A stretch of DNA of 64,000 nucleotides from NCBI RefSeq assembly GCF_017996735.1, contig NZ_JAGOGJ010000003.1, forward strand, positions 62,001 to 126,000, written 5' to 3'. A program made the translations under genes and the position numbers. Numbering within the stretch: the stretch's first letter is position 1; every line of letters begins with the position of its first letter. The notes beneath the pieces were generated by a model. The model saw nothing but the letters and a program-made list of their open reading frames with translations. It was not told where the DNA came from and ran no database searches. Shown piece by piece: positions 9,622 through 18,394 of the stretch. This DNA comes from Niveispirillum sp. (GTDB lineage Bacteria > Pseudomonadota > Alphaproteobacteria > Azospirillales > Azospirillaceae).

Positions 9622-10040
9622 GACCTCATCCTCTCCAGAGCTTCACCCGGACGCAGAACCGGAACACCGAAACGCCCGGCTGCGGGCAGAAAATGACGGT
9701 GATTGAAGGATACGAGCGCATCCGCCCGCCCGTTCACCGCAGCCTCCAACACAATTTCATCCGCCGGGTCCCGCAATTGCGGGCGCCACAGGAACCAAGG
9801 CTCCACCGGCTGTACCAGTTCGACAAGATGGTTCAGGAACATGTCAACGTCAGCGGACGTCAATCCGGCCGCCAGGATATGTTCAACCCGGTGCGTGACA
9901 GCTTCATATTCGATAAATAAGGGCACTGTCGCCAATAGCTGCACAAGCCTATCATCCGCCGCCAGCAGCAGAGCAGCGGAGGCTCCTGTCGGGCTGCGCA
10001 AAGCTGCAACAATGACGTCTGTATCCAAAACCAGCTTCAT
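9618..10040 (-). CDS. PIN-domain toxin (putative ribonuclease)
   Basis: A 140-residue PIN-fold protein of the family often annotated as putative toxin-antitoxin system toxin component. Acidic metal-binding residues are visible in KLVLDTDVIVAALRS (N-terminal Asp), FIEYEAVTHRV (Glu) and LRDPADEIVLEAAVNGRADA (Asp/Glu and a later Asp), with VSFNHRHF closing the fold. These Mg-dependent nucleases usually cut tRNA or mRNA. The toxin gene precedes the antitoxin gene, the reverse of the commonest order but known for this family. The pair is compact and may have been acquired; nothing else mobile surrounds it. Confidence 0.82.
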   Translation of the reverse strand: MKLVLDTDVIVAALRSPTGASAALLLAADDRLVQLLATVPLFIEYEAVTHRVEHILAAGLTSADVDMFLNHLVELVQPVEPWFLWRPQLRDPADEIVLEAAVNGRADALVSFNHRHFLPAAGRFGVPVLRPGEALERMRS

Positions 10041-10289
10041 GCGCCCACAATGTCATATCACCTGCGATGTGACAATTCCCTCTGGTCGGCACATCCCCTG
10101 AAGGGCTGGCGACGGGTTGACGGTACAATCCTGCTCGGGACCATTTTTTCCCCGCCAGAATCCCGCCTTGATTGCCGTGTAAGCAGCGAGCTTGTCCAAG
10201 GAGCGAACCGCCCGGCCTTGCCTAGTGCCGGCTTTTTTGCTCTAAGGATGGCTCCATATCTCCGCTGGCGTTATCCGGGTGGTATTCCC

Positions 10290-10799
10290 ATGTCCTTGCG
10301 TGCCCTGTCCGTGATTGGTCGTTCCGCCCTGTTGGGCACCCTGGTGCTCGGGCTTGGGGGTTGCTCCTGGCTGGGCTTCGGCTCCGAGCCGGAGGCTCCG
10401 AATACCCAGATCCTGCGCCAGAATAATGACGGCCAGGCCGGCATGAATGCCGCAGCCCGGCCGGCCGGCACCGTGACCGTCAACGCTTTCCTGTGGCGTG
10501 CCGCCCTGGATACGGTGACCTTCATGCCGCTGGTCCAGGCCGACCCCTATGGCGGCGTGATCCTGACGGACTGGTACAGCCCGCCGGCCACGCCCAGCGA
10601 GCGGTTCAAGGTCAACCTCTACATCCTTGACGCCGCCCTGCGCGCCGATGGCGTGCGCGCCACGGTGTTCCGCCAGGAACTGAAGAATGGTGTCTGGATC
10701 GATGCGCCGGTAACGGCGGAGACCGGTACACAACTGGAAGACACGATCCTGACGCGCGCGCGTCAGCTTCGTCAGCAGTCGGCGGCCCCGGCCAACTGA
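10290..10799 (+). CDS. DUF3576 lipoprotein
   Basis: A 169-residue predicted outer-membrane lipoprotein. The signal peptide is SVIGRSALLGTLVLGLGGCS with the lipobox LGGC (Cys26). The mature part contains ARPAGTVTVNAFLWRAALDT and ends in a region predicted to be soluble in the periplasm. The DUF3576 family is found immediately upstream of leuS in many alphaproteobacteria, as here, and the function is unknown. ATG 10290 is chosen because it gives the lipoprotein signal; an in-frame extension upstream has no such signal. The 249 bp upstream of it (10041-10289) contains no gene that I can support. Confidence 0.85.
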   Translation: MSLRALSVIGRSALLGTLVLGLGGCSWLGFGSEPEAPNTQILRQNNDGQAGMNAAARPAGTVTVNAFLWRAALDTVTFMPLVQADPYGGVILTDWYSPPATPSERFKVNLYILDAALRADGVRATVFRQELKNGVWIDAPVTAETGTQLEDTILTRARQLRQQSAAPAN

Positions 10800-10836
10800 T
10801 CTCCCGTCTGGCGCCGGTTTGCGGCACAGGCATGCC

Positions 10837-10858
10837 AAGGCCGGCCTTCGCCGGCCTT
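10837..10858 (+). terminator. Hairpin after the DUF3576 gene
   Basis: A 9-bp perfect stem (10837-10845 with 10850-10858) closed by a CTTC tetraloop, 37 bases after the stop codon. The U tract is poor, so termination strength is uncertain. Confidence 0.55.
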
Positions 10859-10898
10859 AAGCATTCATGATATTGATCGCTGAGCGATATTCCAAACC

Positions 10899-10956
10899 GC
10901 CGGGCATCGGCCCCTGTCACGGGTGACGCCCGGCGAAGCGACACCCGTTCGACAGG
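10899..10956 (+). promoter_or_regulatory. Structured leader of leuS
   Basis: Two competing pairings precede the leuS start codon. The first is a 13-bp stem with a 2-base bulge (10913-10925 with 10942-10956) that ends 9 bases before the ATG and would bury the weak AGG ribosome site. The second is a 7-bp stem (10899-10905 with 10928-10934) that would disrupt it. Regulation by mutually exclusive folding is an inference; there is no T-box signature. Confidence 0.35.
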
Positions 10957-10965
10957 TCCCGCCCC

Positions 10966-13551
10966 ATGTCCCGCTATAATGTTCGCGAAACCGAAGCCAA
11001 GTGGCAGTCCGTCTGGGAAGAACGCCGCAGCTTCGCCGTCACCGCCGATACGTCCAAGCCCAAGACCTATGTGCTGGAGATGTTCCCCTATCCGTCGGGG
11101 CGCATCCATATGGGCCATGTGCGCAATTACACGATCGGCGACGTGATCGCCCGTTACAAGCGGTCCAAGGGCTTCAACGTCCTGCACCCGATGGGCTGGG
11201 ACGCGTTCGGCCTGCCGGCGGAAAACGCGGCGCTGGAGCGCAATACCCATCCCGGCACCTGGACCTATGAGAACATCAAGGCCATGCGGGGCCAGTTGAA
11301 GACCATGGGTCTGGCCATCGACTGGGAACGCGAGATTGCCACCTGCCGGCCGGAATATTACCGGTTCGAGCAGAAGATGTTCCTGGATTTCCTGAAGGCG
11401 GGCCTCGCCTATCGCAAGGAAAGCTGGGTCAACTGGGACCCTGTGGACAACACCGTTCTGGCCAATGAACAGGTGATCGACGGGCGCGGCTGGCGCACGG
11501 GCGCGCTGGTGGAAAAGCGCAAGCTCAGCCAGTGGTTCCTGAAGATCACGCATTTCGCGGACGAGCTTTTATCGGCCATCACCACCCTGGACCGCTGGCC
11601 CGAAAAAGTCCGCATCATGCAGGAGAACTGGATCGGCAAGTCCACGGGCTGCCGCTTCTTCTTCCAGATGTCGGACGGGCATGAGGATCTGGAGGTCTTC
11701 ACCACCCGGCCCGACACGCTGTTCGGCGCCAGCTTCGTGGCCATCAGCCCCAATCATCCGCTGGCCGGCAAGCTGGCCGAGAGTGATGCGGGCCTGGCCG
11801 AGTTCATCGCCGAATGCAACCGCATGGGCACCAGCGAAGCCACGCTGGAACAGGCGGAAAAGAAGGGCTGGCGCACGCCGGTGACGGCGGAGCATCCCTT
11901 CGTGAAGGGCTGGAACCTGCCCGTCTATGTCGCCAATTTCGTGCTGATGGAATATGGCACCGGCGCCATCTTCGGCTGCCCCGCCCATGACCAGCGTGAC
12001 CTGGATTTCGCCCGCAAATATGACCTGCCGGTGAAGCCGGTGGTGGTGCCCGAGGGGGAGGACCCGGCCAGCTTCGCCGTGGGGACCGAGGCCTATACCG
12101 GCCCCGGCAGCCTCCGCAATTCCGACTTCCTGGACGGTCTGTCCGTGGAAGAGGGCAAGAAGGCGGCGGTCGCAAAGATCGAGGGCCTGCAGCGCGGGCA
12201 GGGGACAACCATGTTCCGCCTGCGCGACTGGGGCGTCAGCCGTCAGCGCTACTGGGGCTGCCCCATCCCTATCATCCATTGCCCGGATTGCGGCGTGGTG
12301 CCGGTGCCGGAAGACCAGCTTCCCGTCACCCTGCCGGCCGACGTCACCTTCGACGCCGCTGGCAACCCGCTGGCCCGCCACGCCACCTGGAAGCATGTGA
12401 AGTGCCCCTGCTGTGGCAAGGACGCGGAGCGGGAGACGGACACGTTCGACACGTTCATCGAGTCGAGCTGGTATTTCCTGCGCTTCGCCGACCCGCGCAA
12501 CGAGCAGGTGGCCTTCGACAAGGAACTGGTGAACTACTGGCTGCCCGTCGACAATTATATCGGCGGTATCGAGCATGCCGTTCTGCACCTGCTCTATTCC
12601 CGCTTCTGGACCCGCGCGCTCAGCCATGTCGGCTATCTGGATCTGCCGGAGCCGTTCGGCGGCCTGTTCACCCAGGGTATGGTGACGCACGCGACGTTCC
12701 AGGATACGGATGGCAAGTGGGTCTTCCCCGTGGATGTGGATATCCAGGGTGGCAAGGCCACCAGGATCGCCGACGGTTCGCCCGTCACAGTCGGCCCCGT
12801 CATCAAGATGTCGAAGTCCAAGAAGAATGTCGTGGACCCGGAAGGCATCATCGGCAGCTATGGCGCCGATGCCGCCCGCCTGTTCATGATGTCGGACAGC
12901 CCGCCCGACCGCGATCTGGAATGGACCGAGGCCGGCATCGATGGCGCCTGGCGCTATATCAACCGTCTGTGGCGTCTGGTGACCGAACCGGGCTTTGCCC
13001 TGCCGGCCGCCGGTACCGTGGCACCGGGCAGTTTCGGCGCCGATGCCACCGCCCTGCGCCGCGCCGCGCACAAGGCGGCGGCGGCCGTGGGTGACGATAT
13101 CGAGGGCTACCGTTTCAACAGCTCCGTGGCCAAGCTGCGCACCTTCACCAACGCCCTTGGCGACGCCCTGTCGAAGATCGCCGCCAAGGGTGAGGTTCCG
13201 GCCGATGAAGCCTGGGCCGCGCGCGAAGCGCTGGAATATATGGCGCAGATCGTTCAGCCCGTGATGCCGCATCTGGCCCAGCAGATGTGGGAAGAACTGG
13301 GCCATGGCGACCTGCTGGTCGACCGCACCTGGCCTGTCTCCGACCCGGCCCTGTTGGTGGATGACAGCGCCACCGTCGCCGTGCAGGTCAATGGCAAGCT
13401 GCGCGCCACCCTGACCCTGGCCCGCGACTGTGCCGAGGCGGTAGCGCGGGAGGCGGCGCTGGCCGATGTGAATGTGCAGCGGGCCATGGACGGCAAGGAG
13501 CCGCGCAAGATCATCGTGGTGCCGAACCGCATCGTGAACATTGTTGTGTGA
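10966..13551 (+). CDS. leuS: Leucyl-tRNA synthetase
   Basis: Charges tRNA-Leu with leucine in the cytoplasm; class Ia synthetase. The HIGH signature is HMGH at residues 48-51, in [19 protein letters not shown]. The KMSKS loop is at 614-618 (KMSKSKKN). The CP1 editing domain in the middle includes [12 protein letters not shown], and the C-terminal anticodon-binding domain ends in [14 protein letters not shown]. Length 861 is normal. It starts the leuS-lptE-holA block common to alphaproteobacteria. The leader and the 110-bp spacer before lptE both contain strong, mutually exclusive RNA pairings. Confidence 0.98.
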   Translation: MSRYNVRETEAKWQSVWEERRSFAVTADTSKPKTYVLEMFPYPSGRIHMGHVRNYTIGDVIARYKRSKGFNVLHPMGWDAFGLPAENAALERNTHPGTWTYENIKAMRGQLKTMGLAIDWEREIATCRPEYYRFEQKMFLDFLKAGLAYRKESWVNWDPVDNTVLANEQVIDGRGWRTGALVEKRKLSQWFLKITHFADELLSAITTLDRWPEKVRIMQENWIGKSTGCRFFFQMSDGHEDLEVFTTRPDTLFGASFVAISPNHPLAGKLAESDAGLAEFIAECNRMGTSEATLEQAEKKGWRTPVTAEHPFVKGWNLPVYVANFVLMEYGTGAIFGCPAHDQRDLDFARKYDLPVKPVVVPEGEDPASFAVGTEAYTGPGSLRNSDFLDGLSVEEGKKAAVAKIEGLQRGQGTTMFRLRDWGVSRQRYWGCPIPIIHCPDCGVVPVPEDQLPVTLPADVTFDAAGNPLARHATWKHVKCPCCGKDAERETDTFDTFIESSWYFLRFADPRNEQVAFDKELVNYWLPVDNYIGGIEHAVLHLLYSRFWTRALSHVGYLDLPEPFGGLFTQGMVTHATFQDTDGKWVFPVDVDIQGGKATRIADGSPVTVGPVIKMSKSKKNVVDPEGIIGSYGADAARLFMMSDSPPDRDLEWTEAGIDGAWRYINRLWRLVTEPGFALPAAGTVAPGSFGADATALRRAAHKAAAAVGDDIEGYRFNSSVAKLRTFTNALGDALSKIAAKGEVPADEAWAAREALEYMAQIVQPVMPHLAQQMWEELGHGDLLVDRTWPVSDPALLVDDSATVAVQVNGKLRATLTLARDCAEAVAREAALADVNVQRAMDGKEPRKIIVVPNRIVNIVV

Positions 13552-13558
13552 GTAGTCG

Positions 13559-13596
13559 GGGCCGAAAGGTTGAGGCTTGGTTCAACCTTTCGGCCC
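13559..13596 (+). terminator. Terminator-like hairpin after leuS
   Basis: A perfect 15-bp stem (13559-13573 with 13582-13596), an 8-base loop, then TTATT. It begins 8 bases after the leuS stop. Part of its left arm, loop and right arm (13569-13585) is also perfectly complementary to 13635-13651, just before lptE, so the hairpin can be replaced by a different fold. Confidence 0.7.
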
Positions 13597-13651
13597 TTAT
13601 TCAGCGGGGTCTTGCGTAAAGACCCCTTAATTCATTGAACCAAGCCTCAAC
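13569..13651 (+). promoter_or_regulatory. Possible attenuator / RNA switch between leuS and lptE
   Basis: A perfect 17-bp inverted repeat (13569-13585 with 13635-13651) encloses an independent 8-bp hairpin (13606-13613 with 13619-13626). The distal arm abuts GAGG at 13652-13655, the ribosome site of lptE. Forming this long stem excludes the 15-bp terminator-like hairpin at 13559-13596. The geometry is that of a terminator/antiterminator or a translation switch; no ligand or leader peptide is evident. Confidence 0.5.
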
Positions 13652-13661
13652 GAGGCGCGCC

Positions 13662-14183
13662 ATGGCCCAGCATTTTCCCCGTCTTGCCACCGCCCTGCTG
13701 CTGGCCCTGATGCCGGCGGTGCTGGGGGCCTGCGGATTCAAGCCGGTCTATGGCACCGCCGCGCATGAAAGCGCCGTGGGTGCCGCCCTGGCCAATGTCC
13801 AGATCGATCCGATCGTCGATCGTAACGGACAGGTCCTGCGCAACAACCTGATCGACCGTTTCTATACCGATGGCCGCCCCGCCAGCCCCCGTTACCGTCT
13901 GGCCGTGGCCCTGGCCGGCACGGAAGAGGAACTGGGCATCCAGAAGGATGCGACCGCCACCCGTGCGCGCCTGCGCCTGCAGGCCAGTTACGAGTTGATC
14001 GAGATCAGCACGGGGCAGGTGGTTTACCGCACCTTCTCCCGCTCCGTCGTCAGCTTCAACCTGCTGGACAGCCAGTTCGCGGTGCTGGCTACGCGTCAGG
14101 ATGCCTATGATCGCGGGTTGACCGAACTGGCCGACGATATCCGCACGCGCCTGTCGCTCTATTTCGCGCGCGACACGCAGTAA
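13662..14183 (+). CDS. lptE: LPS-assembly lipoprotein LptE
   Basis: Outer-membrane lipoprotein that plugs and assembles the LptD barrel for lipopolysaccharide export. The 173-residue product has a signal peptide (RLATALLLALMPAVLGAC) with lipobox LGAC, followed by GFKPVYG, the hallmark N-terminus of mature LptE. The rest is the mixed alpha/beta fold of the family with RDTQ at the end. ATG 13662 has GAGG 6 bases upstream. A TTG nine codons earlier is in frame but lies inside the inverted repeat described for this spacer and would add a hydrophilic stretch before the signal peptide. Confidence 0.92.
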   Translation: MAQHFPRLATALLLALMPAVLGACGFKPVYGTAAHESAVGAALANVQIDPIVDRNGQVLRNNLIDRFYTDGRPASPRYRLAVALAGTEEELGIQKDATATRARLRLQASYELIEISTGQVVYRTFSRSVVSFNLLDSQFAVLATRQDAYDRGLTELADDIRTRLSLYFARDTQ

Positions 14184-14196
14184 GGGGGGGCCAGCG

Positions 14197-15228
14197 TTGA
14201 AGGTTCAGCCGAAAAACGCCGACGCCTTCGCCAAGCGCCCGCCGCCCGCCACCCGGCTGGTCCTGCTCTATGGTCCCGATGCCGGGCTGGTCCGCGAACG
14301 GGCAAAATCCGCCGCACAATCCGCCTGTCCCGACCTGTCCGACCCGTTCCGGGTGACGGAGATGAAGGCCGATCAAGTGGTCGGCGACGCCGCACGCCTG
14401 GGCGATGAATTGTCGGCCATCGCCCTGACCGGTGGGCGCCGCGTGGTGCGTCTGCGTGATGGCGACGACAAGCTGGCCCTGGTGATCAGCAATCTTCTGA
14501 AGGATTTTCCCGCCGGCGACACGCTGCTGGTGATTGAGGCAGGGGAACTGGATGCAAGGTCGAAGCTGCGCAAGGCGGTGGAGGATGCCGGAGACATTGC
14601 CGGCGCCATCGCCTGCTATGTGGAGGGGGAGGAGGAGCTGGCCGGCACCATCGGCCGCATGATGGCCGACCATGGGCTGCAGATCGATCCGGATGCCCGC
14701 GACTGGCTGGCCGGTAATCTGGTTGGCGACCGATCCACGGCGCGTGGTGAAATTGACAAGCTGGCGCTCTACATGCTGGGTGAAAAGCGGGTGACGCTGC
14801 AGGATGCCCGCGCGGTCATCGGCGACAGCGCCGCGCTGGACATGGACGAGCCCGCCCAGGCAGCCGCCAGCGGCGACATGGCAGAGGTCGACCGGTCCCT
14901 GCGCCGCCTCTATGCCGATGGCACCGCGACCGTCGGCATCCTGCGTGCGGCCCAGCGCTATTTCCAGCGCCTGCACATGGCCGTGGCGCATGTCGCCAAG
15001 GGGCAGAGCCCGCAGGCCGCCGTCAAGGCCTTGCGCCCGCCGGTCTTTTTCAAGCTGGAACCGATCCTGACCGCCCAGATCCGCAACTGGACCCTGCCCA
15101 AGCTGCACCAGGCCCTGGACCGCCTGCAGGAGGCCGAGGCGGAGTGCAAACGCACCCATATGCCGGATGAAACCATCTGCTCGCGCGCCTTTTTCCAACT
15201 GGCGCAACTGGCGCGGCGGCCCAACTGA
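14197..15228 (+). CDS. holA: DNA polymerase III subunit delta
   Basis: Clamp-loader wrench subunit that opens the beta sliding clamp. 343 residues, with the family N-terminus RLVLLYGPDAGLVRERA, a middle segment containing IACYVEGEEELAGTIGRM and DWLAGNLVGDRSTARGEIDKL, and the helical C-terminal collar domain. The start is TTG at 14197, preceded by a strong AAGGGGGGG ribosome site 6 bases away. The gap to lptE is 13 bp, so the two are cotranscribed; the order leuS-lptE-holA is conserved in the class. Confidence 0.94.
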   Translation: MKVQPKNADAFAKRPPPATRLVLLYGPDAGLVRERAKSAAQSACPDLSDPFRVTEMKADQVVGDAARLGDELSAIALTGGRRVVRLRDGDDKLALVISNLLKDFPAGDTLLVIEAGELDARSKLRKAVEDAGDIAGAIACYVEGEEELAGTIGRMMADHGLQIDPDARDWLAGNLVGDRSTARGEIDKLALYMLGEKRVTLQDARAVIGDSAALDMDEPAQAAASGDMAEVDRSLRRLYADGTATVGILRAAQRYFQRLHMAVAHVAKGQSPQAAVKALRPPVFFKLEPILTAQIRNWTLPKLHQALDRLQEAEAECKRTHMPDETICSRAFFQLAQLARRPN

Positions 15229-15255
15229 CCCGATCAGGCGGAAAAGGAAAGACCC

Positions 15256-15957
15256 ATGAATATCGTCATGCTGCTCTATCCCCGCCTGACCCAGTTGGAC
15301 CTGACCGGCCCGTTCGAGGTTTTTGCCCGCCTGCCGGACGTAAAGATCATCCTCGCCGCCAAAAGCCTCGACCCCGTCACCGACAGCGGCGGTTTGCGCC
15401 TGCTGCCCACGCACACACTGGCCGAGGCACCCCAGGCCGATATCCTGTTCGTGCCCGGCGGGCCGGGGCAACTGGACCTAATGGATGATGCCGAGGTGCT
15501 GGATTTCCTGCGCGCGCAGGCGGCGGGCGCGCGCTATGTCACGTCGGTCTGCACGGGCTCGCTGGTCCTGGCGGCCGCCGGCCTGCTGACCAGTTATCGT
15601 GCCACCTGTCATTGGATGTCGCTGGATCAGCTTGCCCTGTTCGGCTGCACACCGTGCAGTGAGCGGGTGGTGGTGGACGGCAACCGCGTCACCGGCGGCG
15701 GCGTCACGTCGGGCATCGATTTCGCCCTGCATCTGGCGGCCATGCTATTCGGCCGGGAGCGGGCGGAGCGGACCCAGCTTTCCATGGAGTATGATCCGGC
15801 CCCGCCCTTCACCAGCGGGCACCCGCGTAGCGCCGACCCGGCGATGGTCGACAGCCTGCAGGCCAATGCCGCCGCTTTTCAAGGTAGACGCCGGGGGGCG
15901 GCACGCGCTGCCGCGACACGGTTGAGCGCGTCCATCCCGGCCGATCAAAATTCGTGA
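15256..15957 (+). CDS. DJ-1/PfpI family protein (isonitrile hydratase-like)
   Basis: A 233-residue member of the class I glutamine-amidotransferase-like DJ-1/PfpI superfamily. The catalytic Cys99 sits in the nucleophile elbow VTSVCTGSLVLAAAG, and the partner acid is likely near LDLTGPFEVF. Similarity is closest to isonitrile hydratase InhA, which turns isonitriles into N-formamides, but the substrate here is not proven. AAAGGA lies 7 bases before the ATG. The last codons (for PADQNS and the stop) fall inside the first of three 50-bp degenerate repeats, suggesting the C-terminus was remodelled when the repeat/Fic segment arrived. Confidence 0.85.
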   Translation: MNIVMLLYPRLTQLDLTGPFEVFARLPDVKIILAAKSLDPVTDSGGLRLLPTHTLAEAPQADILFVPGGPGQLDLMDDAEVLDFLRAQAAGARYVTSVCTGSLVLAAAGLLTSYRATCHWMSLDQLALFGCTPCSERVVVDGNRVTGGGVTSGIDFALHLAAMLFGRERAERTQLSMEYDPAPPFTSGHPRSADPAMVDSLQANAAAFQGRRRGAARAAATRLSASIPADQNS

Positions 15958-16090
15958 AGGTTGGGCTTTTTGGACAAAATTTCGGGCCAGCCGATCAAAA
16001 TTTTAAGCCTCAAGCCCGAATAGATAAATTCTCGTGAGGCTAAACACGAATTTGTGGCACGCTGCCCGGATAGACAAATTTTCATCGGGT
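15941..16090. repeat. Three degenerate 50-bp tandem repeats
   Basis: Units 15941-15990, 15991-16040 and 16041-16090 align without gaps. CCGATCAAAATT begins units 1 and 2 exactly 50 bp apart. GACAAAATTTC, GATAAATTCTC and GACAAATTTTC recur at the same offset in units 1, 2 and 3. Units 2 and 3 share GCCCGRATAGAYAAATTYTC with 3 differences in 20. The block is AT-rich compared with its surroundings and lies just upstream of a Fic-family pseudogene. It could be a set of operator sites for that gene (inference). Confidence 0.6.
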
Positions 16091-16097
16091 TTGCCCC

Positions 16098-16661
16098 ATG
16101 CCCCACCGCTTGACCGGAAACGAGCGCTATATCGGCCATATGGGCCTGCGTCATCGCTTTGGATTGCGGATACCGGAGCCCTTTGTCATCTCCATCGTCG
16201 GTGCCGGACAGCGCCGTAGCCACAGCCAGCCGAACCATCAGATTGAACGCTACCCCGTCAGTTATAACAAGGGCAACGACGCGATCAGCGATCTGAAGTT
16301 CGCCATCCGGTATGAACCCCTGGAACTGGGGCTTTTGAAAGCAGCCTTCAAAGCAATCGGACCAGAACGGCTTGAAGATTGGGTACGGTGGGAACCGTCG
16401 GGACAATTCGCACGTCGGGCCTAGTTTCTGTACGAGTGGCTGCTGGGCGAAAGGCTCGATTTGCCCGATGCGACCATTGGCAAACACATCAGCGTACTGG
16501 ACGCCGCACTGCAGATTGGCCTTCACGGCGAAACTTCCCGGCGGCAGCGGCATTTCCCTGAACTGACGGACGAGGAGGTTGAGCGGTTCGAGGAGGCAGT
16601 GCGCGCCGCCAAGGAAGCGGCTACGCCGCCACTCGATGCCCCGCCGTCCTCAGCGCGTTGA
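16098..16661 (+). pseudogene. Fic-family protein, decayed N-terminal fragment
   Basis: The reading frame starts MPHRLTGNERYIGH and contains DLKFAIRYEPLELGLLKAAF and ERLEDWVRWEPSGQFARRA, then an in-frame TAG at 16422, then continues FLYEWLLGERLDLPD. The uninterrupted form, RRAWFLYEWL, is typical of the N-terminal region of Fic-family proteins, so the stop is a TGG to TAG nonsense change. Homology fades after LQIGLHGETSRRQRHFP. The catalytic Fic core (HPFxxGNGR) is absent, so the gene is also truncated, and its tail overlaps the antisense ACT gene by 41 bp. Fic enzymes AMPylate target proteins; this remnant cannot. Recognition is from memory of the family, not a search. Confidence 0.65.
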
Positions 16662-17004
16662 TCGCCGCCTGCAGCGTCTCCTCCCGCACAAGGATGTAAT
16701 CGGTGTCATAAGTGGCGATGGCGAACAGGCTGATGCCGGCCTGGGCCAAGGGGGCCGTCAGGGCGGCCAGGATACCGGTCAGGGCAAAGTCCAGCGGTCC
16801 TTGCACCTTCAACGCCCGCCACGGCCCCACGGCCGCCACATTGGCCGGAACGCGGTCCTGGCGGACCACGATGGACAGTTCCTCATCCGTGCGGGTGATG
16901 CTGACAAAGCCGGGACCGGCAGCCCAGGCGGGAAGGGGCGCGTCAGGGACCAGACGGCAGACGGCCAGAACGTCGGACAGCAGGGTCAGTGGCAGGGACG
17001 GCAT
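16621..17004 (-). CDS. ACT-domain protein (CASTOR/ACT7-like)
   Basis: A 127-residue protein with two small alpha/beta ACT-like halves. ELSIVVRQDRVPAN and GPWRALKVQGPLDFALTGILAALTAPLAQAGISLFAIATYDTDY (read as separate strands and helices) resemble the bacterial ACT proteins related to the CASTOR arginine sensors. Ligand binding is inferred only. Its ATG overlaps the stop of the SnoaL-like gene by one base (TGATG), implying coupled translation. Its 3' end overlaps the Fic remnant on the other strand. Confidence 0.75.
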   Translation of the reverse strand: MPSLPLTLLSDVLAVCRLVPDAPLPAWAAGPGFVSITRTDEELSIVVRQDRVPANVAAVGPWRALKVQGPLDFALTGILAALTAPLAQAGISLFAIATYDTDYILVREETLQAAINALRTAGHRVAA

Positions 17005-17426
17005 CAGGCCCCGGCCGGCAGCATCTCCGGTTCCTCATAGGAGATCACCACCGCCACGCGCCAGCCGGCATCCCCGTCGCGGCGCAGGACGTAGGAGGTG
17101 GAGAAGCGCATGATTTCCGCCCGGTCGGCGGAACGCAACAGCCACAGCACCTCCGCCCGCGCCAGGCTCTCCCCACACGGCCAGGCCCAGACGGCCGCAG
17201 GCACGGGCCAGGCCAGCCCGATATGGCGATATGTCTCCAGCATACCGTCGACATAGGCGCGGACCGCATGCGGATCGGCATGCACAATAGGCTTCGCCGC
17301 CGTCAGGACCGTCAGGGGCTGATCGAACAGGGCGGCCACGCGGTCAGTGTCGTAGGCGGCAAAGGCCGCGCTGTAGCCATTGAAATAGGCTGCGGCCTCT
17401 GCGCCGATCTGGCTGCTGTCGGTCAT
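17004..17426 (-). CDS. SnoaL/NTF2-like protein
   Basis: A 140-residue protein with the cone-shaped NTF2/ketosteroid-isomerase-like pattern: an N-terminal helical pair (AAYFNGYSAAFAAYDTDRVAA), a strand with FDQPLTVLT, and C-terminal strands SYVLRRDGDAGWRVAVVIS. It is probably a small-molecule-binding or isomerase-type protein; no catalytic residues can be assigned. ATG 17426 is preceded by GAGGGAAG, a strong ribosome site; a 25-codon upstream extension lacks one. It is coupled to the ACT gene downstream. Confidence 0.7.
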   Translation of the reverse strand: MTDSSQIGAEAAAYFNGYSAAFAAYDTDRVAALFDQPLTVLTAAKPIVHADPHAVRAYVDGMLETYRHIGLAWPVPAAVWAWPCGESLARAEVLWLLRSADRAEIMRFSTSYVLRRDGDAGWRVAVVISYEEPEMLPAGA

Positions 17427-17497
17427 TCTTCCCTCTGGATTGCTTGATGTCGTTGAATCAAAAGGGCTAGAACGTGTCCCGCGTTCCGGCCCCGATC

Positions 17498-18394
17498 TCA
17501 TCGCTTCAGGATGCGGTTCAGCACCCCATCCAACTGGTCCAACGTCCGGTAATGGATCAGAAGGGTGCCCTTCTTGCCCGTGCCGTTCAGCGTGACCTTC
17601 AGCCCCAGGGCCAAGGAGACTTCCCGTTCCAGGGCCACCGTGTCCGGCGCCTTGTCCTTCACCGCCTTGGTCAGGACCAGCGGTTCGGACGACATCTGTT
17701 TTACCAGCGCTTCGGTCTGGCGGACATTCAGCTCCCGCTTGATGACCTCCTGCGCCGCCGCCATCGGATCAGGCGCGGTCAGCAGGGCGCGGGCATGGCC
17801 CATGGACAGGCTGCCATCCTGGACCAGGGCCTTCACATCATCGGGCAGGGCCAGGAGGCGCAGCATGTTGGCGACATGCGACCGGCTTTTGCCGACCGAC
17901 CGCGCCAGATCTTCCTGCGTATGGTCGAACTCATCCATCAGGCGCTTATAGCCTTCAGCCTCTTCCAGGGGCGTCAGGTCGGAGCGCTGGATATTCTCGA
18001 CCAGCGCGATTTCCAGCGCCTCACGGTCCGTCAAGGTGCGGACCAGGACGGGCACTTCATGCAAGCCGGCCAGTTGCGCCGCACGCCAGCGGCGCTCACC
18101 GGCGATGATCTCGTAACTGGTATTGCCGGGCGTGGCCGTCGGGTCCTTACGGACCAGCAGCGGCTGCAGGATGCCCCGCTCCCGCACGCTTTCGACCAGT
18201 GCCGTCATCGCGTCTTCATCGAAGCGGCGGCGCGGCTGAAACTTGCCCGGATGAACCTGATCGATGGGCAGCAGCCGGGTCAGGCGGACCCGATCGACCT
18301 GCTGTTCCTCCTCGTTACCCGCCGCTTCGCCGAACAGCGCGGACAGGCCACGCCCCAGACCGGTGCGCGAATTGCTTTTTTTCGGTTCATCCAT
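17498..18394 (-). CDS. parB: Chromosome partitioning protein ParB
   Basis: CTP-dependent DNA clamp that loads at parS sites and directs origin segregation. 298 residues: N-terminal conserved segment [14 protein letters not shown], CTPase domain with GERRWRA (99-105) and ENIQRSDL (133-140), central helix-turn-helix ([20 protein letters not shown]) and C-terminal dimerisation domain ending [14 protein letters not shown] 18394 overlaps the end of parA by 8 bp, so the pair is coupled. Five candidate binding sites of the expected sequence lie within 25 kb on the origin side of the gene. Confidence 0.97.
   Translation of the reverse strand: MDEPKKSNSRTGLGRGLSALFGEAAGNEEEQQVDRVRLTRLLPIDQVHPGKFQPRRRFDEDAMTALVESVRERGILQPLLVRKDPTATPGNTSYEIIAGERRWRAAQLAGLHEVPVLVRTLTDREALEIALVENIQRSDLTPLEEAEGYKRLMDEFDHTQEDLARSVGKSRSHVANMLRLLALPDDVKALVQDGSLSMGHARALLTAPDPMAAAQEVIKRELNVRQTEALVKQMSSEPLVLTKAVKDKAPDTVALEREVSLALGLKVTLNGTGKKGTLLIHYRTLDQLDGVLNRILKR

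Noticed and set aside
10212..10238. Terminator CCGGC-N10-GCCGG with a T-run upstream of the DUF3576 gene
   Set aside because: Stem of only 5 bp and no plus-strand gene in front of it to terminate.
10899..10965. T-box riboswitch upstream of leuS
   Set aside because: No T-box sequence or specifier loop is visible, and T-boxes are not expected for leuS in alphaproteobacteria. Only simple competing stems are reported.
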